DNA of 33,158 nucleotides from an uncultured Opitutaceae bacterium (lineage in GTDB: Bacteria > Verrucomicrobiota > Verrucomicrobiia > Opitutales > Opitutaceae), in the NCBI GenBank assembly GCA_903952145.1, contig CAJBES010000205.1:1-33158 (forward strand), given 5' to 3'. The position numbers were made by a program, and so were the translations under genes. The notes beneath the pieces were generated by a model that saw nothing but the letters and a program-made list of their open reading frames with translations, was not told the DNA's origin and ran no database searches. Positions 22,849 through 30,232 of the stretch are shown here, piece by piece. Every line of letters begins with the position of its first letter. Positions within the stretch are counted from its first letter, which is position 1.

Positions 22849-24786
22849 TCACCCGCCAAGGAACTGGCGCAGCATCTCCGGTCCGTTTTCCCAAAAGACC
22901 AGCAACACGCCCATCAGCGAGCCGCCGGCGATGACGCCGGAGGCCACCGGCCAGGTGTAGGCTTCGGACAGCGCGGGATTCTTCTTTTCCAACACGCGGC
23001 CGATGACGGCGCCGAGGCAGAAGAGCAGGCCGTAGTACCAGTGGAAGGTCCAGGACAGGCCGAGGGCCGCAGCCGAAGGCATCCAAGCCTGTTGCCGCGG
23101 ACACCATTTGGCCAGCAGTGTCAGGATGATGCCCACGGCGCCGCCAATCCCAATCGACCAGACCTTGACGGGTTGCAATGCCTCCAGACCCTGACTGAGC
23201 GCCATGGCCACGGCGCGCCACGATTGGGCGGCGGGGGCCGGAAACTGGTCCGAGCCGAGCACCTCGGCGTTCGGCACAAGGACGCGGAAGGCCAGCACGG
23301 TCGCGATCGTGCCCATGAAAATGCCGGCGAACTGCGCGAGGAACTGCTTGCGCGGGTTGGCCCCGAGCAGGTAGCCGCTCTTCAGGTCAGTGAGCAGGTC
23401 GGCCGAGGAGCTGGCCGCGCTGGCCGTGATGTTGGCGCTCATCAGGTTGATATTCAGGTTGCCTGGGCTGATGGCGCCGAAGAGCAGTTGCGTGACCTTG
23501 CCCATGGCCCCGACCGGGGTCGTGTCGGTCTCGCCGGTCACCCGGCAGGCGACAAGGGCGAGCAGAAAGGTGATGGCCACCGCCAGAGCGCTTTGCCACA
23601 CCGGCATGCCGAAACTGACCTTGCCCAGCCAGCAGACGGCGATGAGCGCCAAGCCCTGGCCGACGAAAAACCAGGACATGGGCGTCTCGATCGCGTCCAG
23701 GGGATTTGTGGCTGCGGCGGGCTGGCGGCCGAACATTTTCCGCATCGAACCCAACGCGGCGACGATGGTGCGCCACTGCATGAAGAAAGCCAGCAGGCTG
23801 GAGCTGACCATGCAGCTCACGCCGCCCCAAAGCGTCCACTGCACGACTTCGCGGAAGCCGGTGCCGGTGATGGTGCCGTTGGCCTGCATGAGCGGCACAA
23901 ACACGCCCCAGCAGAGCGTCCCGCCGAGCAGCATGCTGGCGCCCGCCCGCAGGCCCATCAGGGCGCCGCCGGCGATGAAGATCGGATCCCATTGGAAAAA
24001 TACGGTGCGACCCATCCAGGTCGGCCCGAAGGTGGCGGCGTTGAATTTGGCGAAGAATACACTGAGGCTGTAAGGGGCGAGTTTCGCGCTGACAAGGTGG
24101 AGGCCGTCCATCCAGAACTGGCTGGCGGCGGCGGCAATGCCACCGAGGGTCAGGGCGCGGGCCGACCGGGCGGCCTTGGCGCCTTCGGAGTAGAGGGTGC
24201 GCAGCGTCACGGCGGCCGCGATGCCGGTGGGGAAGCGCAGTTGCTCGGTGTTGATCATCTGGCGCTTCATCGGGATGGCCATCGTTACGCCCAGCACCGC
24301 GAGGATGAAGACCCACGCCAGCATCTGCCCGAGCGGCAGCTGCTGGTGGTTGATCATGACATAGGCGGCGAAGGCCGACACCAGGGTCGAGCCGGTGGAG
24401 TAACCGGCGGCGCTGGCGGTGGACTGCATGCAATTATTTTCCAAAATCGACATCGGCGTGCGGGCGAGGCCGATTTTGCGGAAGATATTCCACGAGGTGT
24501 AGGAGACGATGCAGGCGGTGATGGCGACGCCGAAGCCCCAGCCGGCCTTGAGCCCGATGTAGAGATTGGTCAGTGAGAGAATGCCGCCGAGCACGGTGCC
24601 CATGAGCACCGCGCGGAGCGTGAGCTGCGGCATGCGGTCGCCGCGACCGAGGTAGACCTTTTCATACCATTGCCGCTCGATCTCGGCGGGCGTGCCTTGA
24701 AAGCCGTCCACAAAGATGGGATGGTCGGCGGCGTTGTCGTGGCCCGGGGCGGAAGCACCGGGGGTGGGCGGCTGGGGTTGGGCCAT
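22849..24786 (-). CDS. OPT-family oligopeptide/metal-chelate transporter (copy 2)
   Basis: The protein has 645 residues from MAQPQPPTPGAS at 24786. A proline-rich cytoplasmic head (residues 1-60) is followed by about 14-16 membrane helices. Family marks include LTLRAVLMGTVLGGILSLTN and the YIGLKAGWGFGVAITACI pair at the N-terminus, LRFPTGIAAAVTLRTLY, and LLTDLKSGYLLGANPRKQFL with the conserved DLKxGYLLGAxPR loop. It is not a recent duplicate of the copy at 15200-16996, since the sequences differ throughout. It lies 95 bases downstream of the sigma-factor partner gene on the same strand and 262 bases before nfnA. The substrate is unknown. Confidence 0.9.
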   Translation of the reverse strand: MAQPQPPTPGASAPGHDNAADHPIFVDGFQGTPAEIERQWYEKVYLGRGDRMPQLTLRAVLMGTVLGGILSLTNLYIGLKAGWGFGVAITACIVSYTSWNIFRKIGLARTPMSILENNCMQSTASAAGYSTGSTLVSAFAAYVMINHQQLPLGQMLAWVFILAVLGVTMAIPMKRQMINTEQLRFPTGIAAAVTLRTLYSEGAKAARSARALTLGGIAAAASQFWMDGLHLVSAKLAPYSLSVFFAKFNAATFGPTWMGRTVFFQWDPIFIAGGALMGLRAGASMLLGGTLCWGVFVPLMQANGTITGTGFREVVQWTLWGGVSCMVSSSLLAFFMQWRTIVAALGSMRKMFGRQPAAATNPLDAIETPMSWFFVGQGLALIAVCWLGKVSFGMPVWQSALAVAITFLLALVACRVTGETDTTPVGAMGKVTQLLFGAISPGNLNINLMSANITASAASSSADLLTDLKSGYLLGANPRKQFLAQFAGIFMGTIATVLAFRVLVPNAEVLGSDQFPAPAAQSWRAVAMALSQGLEALQPVKVWSIGIGGAVGIILTLLAKWCPRQQAWMPSAAALGLSWTFHWYYGLLFCLGAVIGRVLEKKNPALSEAYTWPVASGVIAGGSLMGVLLVFWENGPEMLRQFLGG

Positions 24787-24881
24787 GGGGTAAGCAGGAG
24801 GTAGGGCGCCGAGAGTGCGTCCGGGTGGTCCCGTGGCAAGCGGCAAGCCCGGGTGGCCCCGGCGGGGAGGGGTGGCGGCAA

Positions 24882-25529
24882 TCAGCCGCCTGCAAGCAGC
24901 TCGCGGCGGAGTTTCTCGAGTTCCTCCAGCCGGGGATCGATGCGCAGGCGAATCGCTTTTTGGACATCCACCCACCACCACACCGTAGCGCCAATGGGAA
25001 CGACCAGAAGAATCGCGATCCAAGCGGCGGTGCTGGGGGTGGTCAGCAGCGTGACCAGATATTCTGGCGGCGCCCCGTGACGAACCTTTTGCCAGCAGCC
25101 ATAACCAAGGAGAAGAAGGGCCGTGCCATAAGCGGTGAGATACCACTTGGCATAGTGACTGATGAAACCCCGCTGGTGTCGCAGTTCGGTGATGTTGGCC
25201 TCCAGTTTAACCAGCATCGATGCTTCCGGCCCAACCCGCCTTTGCCGGAAGCGCCACAGATCATACAGAAATACGCAGGAGACGCCGGCAATTACCGTCA
25301 GGCCCAGCAAGATCGGCCAGCCGAAGAGGCCCATGCTCCACGTCAACCAGCCAAACCCGATGGAGGCGATGATGCCGCCCACGCCTTCGATATAGTTACG
25401 CAGCAGTATGGTGCCCTCCATTTTCCGGCGCTTGGCTTCAAAGGTGGCACGGAGTTCACCCGGATCTGTGGCGGTCCCGACGGGTAGGGACTGCCGCTTC
25501 CAGATCGCTTCGTAGTCACTCAAGTTCAT
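24882..25529 (-). CDS. Membrane protein, candidate anti-sigma or sigma-associated partner
   Basis: This 215-residue protein starts MNLSDYEAIWKRQ and has a charged helical N-domain (to about residue 45). Four membrane segments follow: VGGIIASIGFGWLTWSMGLF, WPILLGLTVIAGVSCVFLY, WYLTAYGTALLLLGYG and WIAILLVVPIGATVWWWVDV. It ends in a charged coiled tail (RIDPRLEELEKLRRELL). Its start codon lies inside the ECF sigma gene, overlapping by 14 bases, with AAGGAG six bases ahead of the ATG. Overlap with a sigma gene is the usual place for an anti-sigma factor. The zinc-binding HxxxCxxC of classical ECF anti-sigmas is absent, so the role is inferred from position only. Confidence 0.75.
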   Translation of the reverse strand: MNLSDYEAIWKRQSLPVGTATDPGELRATFEAKRRKMEGTILLRNYIEGVGGIIASIGFGWLTWSMGLFGWPILLGLTVIAGVSCVFLYDLWRFRQRRVGPEASMLVKLEANITELRHQRGFISHYAKWYLTAYGTALLLLGYGCWQKVRHGAPPEYLVTLLTTPSTAAWIAILLVVPIGATVWWWVDVQKAIRLRIDPRLEELEKLRRELLAGG

Positions 25530-26049
25530 TGGTTACTCCTTTCATGAGTTCGGCGAGGCGTTGACGTGCCCGCGTCAAGGCGACTCCGACATGGTTTTCG
25601 GTCAGGCCGGTGATTTCAGCGATCTCGCGGTAGGCCAGGCCGTCGAGCGAAAACAACATCAGGGCCCGGTCGAACATCGGCAGGGCGTGGATGGAGGCAT
25701 ACAGTTTGTCGAGAATCTCGCGATCGCCGGCATGCTCGGCTGGCGAGGCGGCAGGTGTGGCCATGACACCGAAGTCTGCTCCAGGCTCGATGCGCTTCTC
25801 CCGCCGGTCGATGCCGCGACGCCAGGTCAGCGCGGTGTTGAGACAGACGCGGTAAATCCACGTCGAGGGTTTGGCCTGCCCGGCATAGGCCGGCAGTGAG
25901 CGCCAGAGTTGCAACAGCAACTCCTGCTGCAGGTCGGCCGTATCGGCCGGGGTGGCGGCGAACGAACGGGCGACTTTGACGATGATGCCCCGATGCGCCT
26001 CCAGCCAGCGCTGGAAAAGGGATTCGGATTCGGCAGGTGAGCTCATCAT
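25516..26049 (-). CDS. ECF-type RNA polymerase sigma factor
   Basis: The 177-residue protein starts at MMSSPAESESLFQRWLEAHR (26049; the next codon is also ATG). Region 2 is seen as DLQQELLLQLWRSLPAYAGQ and the PSTWIYRVCLNTALTWRR helix (-10 recognition). Region 4 is DRALMLFSLDGLAYREIAEI and TGLTENHVGVALTRARQRLA (-35 recognition helix-turn-helix). The two are joined by a short linker. This is the group-IV (ECF) layout lacking regions 1 and 3. Its stop overlaps the start of the downstream membrane-protein gene, suggesting coupled expression. It diverges from the amrB-amrA gene across a 239-base region. The regulon is unknown. Confidence 0.9.
   Translation of the reverse strand: MMSSPAESESLFQRWLEAHRGIIVKVARSFAATPADTADLQQELLLQLWRSLPAYAGQAKPSTWIYRVCLNTALTWRRGIDRREKRIEPGADFGVMATPAASPAEHAGDREILDKLYASIHALPMFDRALMLFSLDGLAYREIAEITGLTENHVGVALTRARQRLAELMKGVTNELE
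25536..25541 (-). promoter_or_regulatory. Shine-Dalgarno of sigma-partner membrane gene
   Basis: On the minus strand AAGGAG sits 6 bases before the ATG at 25529, within the end of the sigma coding region. It fixes this start. Confidence 0.7.
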
Positions 26050-26274
26050 AGGATTAGTCGCCGCAGCGAACCAATCCTTACAAACATTCGAGGGAAAGCC
26101 AGCCGTCGGCGGCGGGATGAGGACGGGCGGAACGTCATACGCCGCGATCCCACGGCGCGTCCTTGATACCTGCGCAGCGGCGCGAACGGATGCCCGCACC
26201 CTCGCACAAATCAAGGTTGTCCGCCCCGCCGCGTCCCGATACGTTCCGCGCAAACTCGCGAGTCATTCAATTCG

Positions 26275-26281
26275 AAGGAGG
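26275..26281 (+). promoter_or_regulatory. Shine-Dalgarno of the Memo-AMMECR1 gene
   Basis: AAGGAGG lies 7 bases upstream of the ATG at 26289. This supports that start over the in-frame upstream candidates and puts the signal peptide at the N-terminus. Confidence 0.8.
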
Positions 26282-26288
26282 GCCTCTC

Positions 26289-27809
26289 ATGAAACGTTGG
26301 TCAATTCCCCGCGGTGCGATGCGGCAACTGCTGGCCGCCGCCCTTGCCGTTGCGCCCGTCACGCTCACCGCGGCGGCGCCCAAAGTCCGCGAGCCGGCGG
26401 TTGCCGGTCTGTTTTATCCGGCCGATCCCGCGGCGCTGGCCCGGATGATCGACGGTTACCTTGCCGCGGCCAAGACGGAATCGCCCGGCGAACTCAAGGC
26501 GCTCATCTGCCCGCACGCGGGCTACGTTTACTCGGGACCGGTGGCCGCGTCCGGATTTCGGCTGCTGCAAGGGGCCGACTTTGCCACGGTCATCCTGCTC
26601 GCCCCCAGCCACTATGCCGCCCTTGACGGCGCCGCGGTGTCCGATGCCGACGTGTTTCGTACGCCGCTGGGCGACGTGCCGATCTCGCCCAAGGCGCGCC
26701 AACTCGCGCAACTCCGTCCCTTTGCGCTTGCACCGCGTTGCCTGGTGCAGCGTCCCGGCTGGGCCGCCCAGTCGTCGCGCCAGCCACCCGCGGACGGCTG
26801 TGCTACCGCCGACACGTGGGAGCATGCCGACGAGGTCGAGGTGCCGTTTCTCCAACGCACGCTTAAAGATTTCCAGCTGCTGCCCGTCGTCTGCGGCGAA
26901 GTCAATCCGGCGCAAGCCGCGCGCGCGCTCACGCAGGTGCTCGACGATCGCACGCTGATTGTCGTCAGCTCCGACCTCAGCCACTACCAGCCTGATGCCG
27001 AGGCACGCACCCTCGACCGGCGCTGCACCGATGCAATCTGCGCACTCGACGTCGATAAAATGTCCGCGCAGGAAGCCTGCGGGCGCACGCCGATCCTCAC
27101 GCTGCTGCACATCGCGAAGCAGCAGGGCTGGCAGGCGCGGTTGCTCGACTACCGCAACAGCGGCGACACCGCGGGCGACAAGGCGCGCGTCGTCGGCTAT
27201 GCGGCGATCGCGTTTTACGCGCCGGCAGCGGCCACAGAAACCTTCACCAATGAGGAGCGGCGTTTCCTCCTTGATGTCGCTCGCCAGTCCGTCCGCGAAG
27301 CCGCCGGCACCGGCCGGCAGCGGCCCGTGTCCGCCGACGGACTCGCCGCCAAACTCACCGCCACGCGCGGTTGCTTCGTCACGCTGACGCAGGGCGGCCG
27401 GTTGCGCGGCTGCATCGGCCACATCCAACCCATGATGCCGCTCTACCAGGCGATCATTGACAACGCCCGCAACGCCGCCATCCGCGATCCGCGTTTCCTG
27501 CCGGTCTCCGCGCGGGAGGTCGCCGAACTCGAAATCGAAATCAGCGTGCTCACGGTGCCGCAGCCACTCGCGTTTACCTCGCCCGAAGACCTGCTGCGCC
27601 TGCTGCGTCCGCAGAAAGACGGGGTGGTGCTCAACATTCGGGGCCGGGTCGCGACCTATCTGCCGCAGGTGTGGGAGCAGTTGCCCGACAAGGTCGATTT
27701 TCTCGACAGCCTCGCCGAGAAAGCCGGCTGCGCGTCCGGCGACTGGCGCAAGCCCGGCGTCACGGTCTCGATCTACCAGGTTGAGTCGTTCAAGGAATCG
27801 GACCGCTGA
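26289..27809 (+). CDS. amrB: AmmeMemoRadiSam B-A fusion: Memo domain plus AMMECR1 domain, exported
   Basis: The protein has 506 residues. Residues 1-30 look like a signal peptide (MKRWSIPRGAMRQ, then LLAAALAVAPVTLTAAA). Residues 31-312 are a Memo-like domain that keeps all five metal-site positions of human MEMO1: PHAGY (His 76), APSHY (His 108), SSDLSHY (Asp 229, His 232) and ACGRTPI (Cys 264). A roughly 25-residue insert sits near 148-178. Residues 315-500 are the AMMECR1 domain with RLRGCIGHI (371-379) and NIRGRVATYLPQVW. In most genomes these are separate genes called AmmeMemoRadiSam proteins B and A. Here they are fused, and the start with AAGGAGG is solid. It is the first gene of a four-gene cassette; the next ATG is 3 bases after its stop. 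Its biochemical activity is not established. Confidence 0.93.
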   Translation: MKRWSIPRGAMRQLLAAALAVAPVTLTAAAPKVREPAVAGLFYPADPAALARMIDGYLAAAKTESPGELKALICPHAGYVYSGPVAASGFRLLQGADFATVILLAPSHYAALDGAAVSDADVFRTPLGDVPISPKARQLAQLRPFALAPRCLVQRPGWAAQSSRQPPADGCATADTWEHADEVEVPFLQRTLKDFQLLPVVCGEVNPAQAARALTQVLDDRTLIVVSSDLSHYQPDAEARTLDRRCTDAICALDVDKMSAQEACGRTPILTLLHIAKQQGWQARLLDYRNSGDTAGDKARVVGYAAIAFYAPAAATETFTNEERRFLLDVARQSVREAAGTGRQRPVSADGLAAKLTATRGCFVTLTQGGRLRGCIGHIQPMMPLYQAIIDNARNAAIRDPRFLPVSAREVAELEIEISVLTVPQPLAFTSPEDLLRLLRPQKDGVVLNIRGRVATYLPQVWEQLPDKVDFLDSLAEKAGCASGDWRKPGVTVSIYQVESFKESDR

Positions 27810-27812
27810 GCG

Positions 27813-29966
27813 ATGAATGCCGCGACGACCGCGCCGGGCTCCGCACACCGGCTGTTTCTGGCGGCGGTTGGCGGCATCGGCGCGGCGGCCGTGATGACGC
27901 AGCTCGTGCTGATGCGCGAGTTGCTCGGCGCTTTTTCGGGCAATGAACTCATCTTCGGTCTCAGTCTCGGCAGCTGGCTGTTGCTCACCGGCGCGGGCGC
28001 GTGGCTGGCCCGCGGCGCCCAGCGGCTCGATTCGCCGGAGCACGTTTTCGGCTGGGGGCAGATTGGCATCGCGTTGCTGCCGCTGGCGGAGGTCGTGGCC
28101 GTGCGCGTGCTGCGCGATGTCGTGTTTGCGCGCGGCGCGGCGGTGGGTGTGATCGAAACCGTCTTGGGCTGCCTTGCCCTGCTCGCGCCGTATTGCCTGC
28201 TGTCGGGCGCGATGCTGACGCTGGCGTGCGCGTGGCTGGCGCAGCGCGGCGACCGGGCAGGTGCCGGCCGCGTCTACGTCGCCGACACGCTCGGCAGCAT
28301 CGCTGGCGGCGCGCTGTTCTGTTTCGCGCTCGTGCCGTGGTTTGACCATTTCGCGCTGCTGGCATTTCCTGCCCTGCTGAATCTCACGCTCGCCGGCCTG
28401 CTCGCGTGGCGCGCTCGCCGGCGGGTGCTGCTGGGCACGGCCGCCCTTGCCGCCGTCGCGCTTGGCACCGTGGCGCTCACGGCCAACGTCGACGAACTGA
28501 CGACGCACTGGCAGCACGCCGGCGAGGTCGTCTTCCGCGCGAACTCGCCCTACGGTCGGCTGGTTGTCACGCGCGCCGCCGGCCAGCTCACGTTTTTTGA
28601 AAACGGCGTCCCGGTGGTCTTTTCCGACAACTCCGCCCACATCGAGGAGACCGTTCACTACGCCATGAGTCAGCGGCCCGGTGCGCAGCGCGTCCTGCTG
28701 CTCTCCGGTGGCGTGGCCGGCGCGGCGCGCGAGGTCCTGCGCTACGGCGTGCGCGAGGTCACGGTCGTGGAACTCGACCCGCGCATGATCGAGGCCGGCC
28801 ACCGGCTGCTCCCCGGCCATCTCGATGATCCGCGCCTCCGCCTTGTCGCCACCGACGGCCGGCGCTTCGTGCAACGCACCGCCGCGCGCTTCGACGTGGT
28901 GCTGCTCGATCTGCCCGATCCATCGACGTTTCTATTCAACCGCTTCTACACTGCGGAATTTTTCGCCAGCGTGAAGCGCATCCTCACCCCCGGCGGCGTG
29001 CTCGGCTTCGGTCTCGGCCGTTATGAAAATTACGTCAGCCCCGAACTCGCCCGGCTGCTCGCGTCCGCGCAGCGCACCGCGCGCTCGGTGTTCGCACAGG
29101 TGCGGATGATTCCGGGTGGCCGCGTTTATTTCCTTGCGGCCGACGGGCCGCTCGACCTCGACATCGCGGCCCGGCTCGAACAGCGCGGCCTCGCGACGCA
29201 GTTCGTCAACCGCCACTACCTTGCCGCCGCCCTGACGGGCGACCGTCTGGCCGATCTCGATCGAGCCGTCGCCCAGCCGGCCGAACTCAACACCGACTTC
29301 AACCCGGTGCTGTATTACTACAGCCTGCGCCACTGGCTGAGCCAGTTCGCGCTGCCCTCAGGCCTGTTGGGTGCGGCGCTCGTTGTGGCGCTGGCCGTTT
29401 ACCTCGTCCGGCTGCCGGCGGTGCCGCGCGTGCTTTTCGCGTCTGGCTTCGCCGCGTCGGCGCTCGAGGTCGTGCTGTTGCTCGGGTTTCAGATGTTCTA
29501 CGGCTCGCTCTACCAACAGGTCGGGCTCGTCGTGACCGTTTTCATGGCCGGCCTCGCAATTGGCGCGTGGCGGGCGGCGGGGCGCCCGGTGGTCGTTTCT
29601 GCTGGGCGTGGTCTCGCATGGCTGGCGTTGGCGGTGGCCGCGTTCGCGGCGCTGCTGCCATTGGTGCTGCCCCGGCTCTCGGGCCTGGGCGACATCGCCG
29701 GCCAGGGCGCCATGCTGCTCATCACGTTCCTGCTCGCCGCAGTCGTCGGGGCCCAGTTCCCACTCGCCGCCGCCGCGTCGCCCGGCGAGGCCACGCGGGT
29801 GGCCGCGCGGCTTTTTTCCGCCGACCTCACCGGCGCGGCGCTCGGCGCACTGCTGGTGAGCGCGTGGCTCATCCCGGTCGCAGGCATCACCATGGTCTGC
29901 CTGCTCACGGCGGGGTTGAATCTCGCCGCCGCCGGGCTAGCCTGGCGTCAAACTCCGAGCGCATGA
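27813..29966 (+). CDS. Membrane-embedded spermidine-synthase-like protein
   Basis: The 717-residue protein has three parts. Residues about 14-222 form about six hydrophobic segments. Residues about 235-490 form a SpeE-like Rossmann methyltransferase/aminopropyltransferase domain with LLLSGGVAGAAREVL (about 295-309, AdoMet-type glycine motif), VTVVELDPRMIEA (317-327), DGRRF (348-352) and LLDLPDP (364-370, catalytic Asp region). Residues about 510-710 carry further membrane helices. Spermidine synthases use decarboxylated AdoMet and a polyamine acceptor. The usual DExxYHE acceptor motif reads SDNSAHIEETVHY here, so the acceptor may differ. The start is 3 bases after the upstream stop; the stop overlaps the next gene as ATGA. 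This tight packing implies co-expression with the amr genes. Confidence 0.88.
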   Translation: MNAATTAPGSAHRLFLAAVGGIGAAAVMTQLVLMRELLGAFSGNELIFGLSLGSWLLLTGAGAWLARGAQRLDSPEHVFGWGQIGIALLPLAEVVAVRVLRDVVFARGAAVGVIETVLGCLALLAPYCLLSGAMLTLACAWLAQRGDRAGAGRVYVADTLGSIAGGALFCFALVPWFDHFALLAFPALLNLTLAGLLAWRARRRVLLGTAALAAVALGTVALTANVDELTTHWQHAGEVVFRANSPYGRLVVTRAAGQLTFFENGVPVVFSDNSAHIEETVHYAMSQRPGAQRVLLLSGGVAGAAREVLRYGVREVTVVELDPRMIEAGHRLLPGHLDDPRLRLVATDGRRFVQRTAARFDVVLLDLPDPSTFLFNRFYTAEFFASVKRILTPGGVLGFGLGRYENYVSPELARLLASAQRTARSVFAQVRMIPGGRVYFLAADGPLDLDIAARLEQRGLATQFVNRHYLAAALTGDRLADLDRAVAQPAELNTDFNPVLYYYSLRHWLSQFALPSGLLGAALVVALAVYLVRLPAVPRVLFASGFAASALEVVLLLGFQMFYGSLYQQVGLVVTVFMAGLAIGAWRAAGRPVVVSAGRGLAWLALAVAAFAALLPLVLPRLSGLGDIAGQGAMLLITFLLAAVVGAQFPLAAAASPGEATRVAARLFSADLTGAALGALLVSAWLIPVAGITMVCLLTAGLNLAAAGLAWRQTPSA

Positions 29967-30232
29967 ACACGGGCCCCTTCAGTTTCATCTGCCTCAAGAT
30001 CGTCCGCTGGACCGGCTGGCTGCTGCTGCCGATGGTCACCGCGTTTTTCGCGACCGGTTACGCGATCAGCGGCCGCTATGGCTTCGGCGCCTTCACCGAC
30101 GAGCAGACCGCCCTCGAGTTGCACAAGCTCATGCACCTGCCGCTCGTGATCCTTGTGGTCGCGCACGTCGTGCCGTCAACCTACCTCGCCTTCATCCGAT
30201 GGGGCTGGATCAAACCACACCCGAAAGCCTGA
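29963..30232 (+). CDS. Small two-helix membrane protein, cytochrome-b-like
   Basis: This 89-residue product starts at the ATGA overlap with the preceding gene. It has two membrane helices (about residues 11-34 WTGWLLLPMVTAFFATGYA and 57-80 HLPLVILVVAHVVPSTYLAF) joined by a polar loop. Histidines at 54, 58 and 68 cluster at the second helix; His54 and His68 are 14 residues apart, like paired haem ligands in b-type cytochrome helices. This resembles one half of a DUF4405/cytochrome-b561-type four-helix bundle, so the protein may dimerise and bind haem. That is inference from sequence shape only. The next gene overlaps its end by 34 bases. Confidence 0.65.
   Translation: MNTGPFSFICLKIVRWTGWLLLPMVTAFFATGYAISGRYGFGAFTDEQTALELHKLMHLPLVILVVAHVVPSTYLAFIRWGWIKPHPKA

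Noticed and set aside
22798-24576. Long plus-strand frame across the OPT gene
   Set aside because: It is rich in G, H, R, D and Q with no structure, and lies antisense to the clear OPT gene.
26050-26288. ECF-type promoter (GGAAC/CGTC) in the sigma/amrB divergent region
   Set aside because: GGAAC occurs at 26129-26133 and on the minus strand at 26247-26243, but no CGTC-type -10 lies at the usual 16-17-base spacing; not supported.
26301-28874. 857-residue minus-strand frame opposite the amr cassette
   Set aside because: It is a G+C-driven shadow: no motif, low-complexity R/A/G/Q composition, and it runs across two well-supported genes on the other strand.
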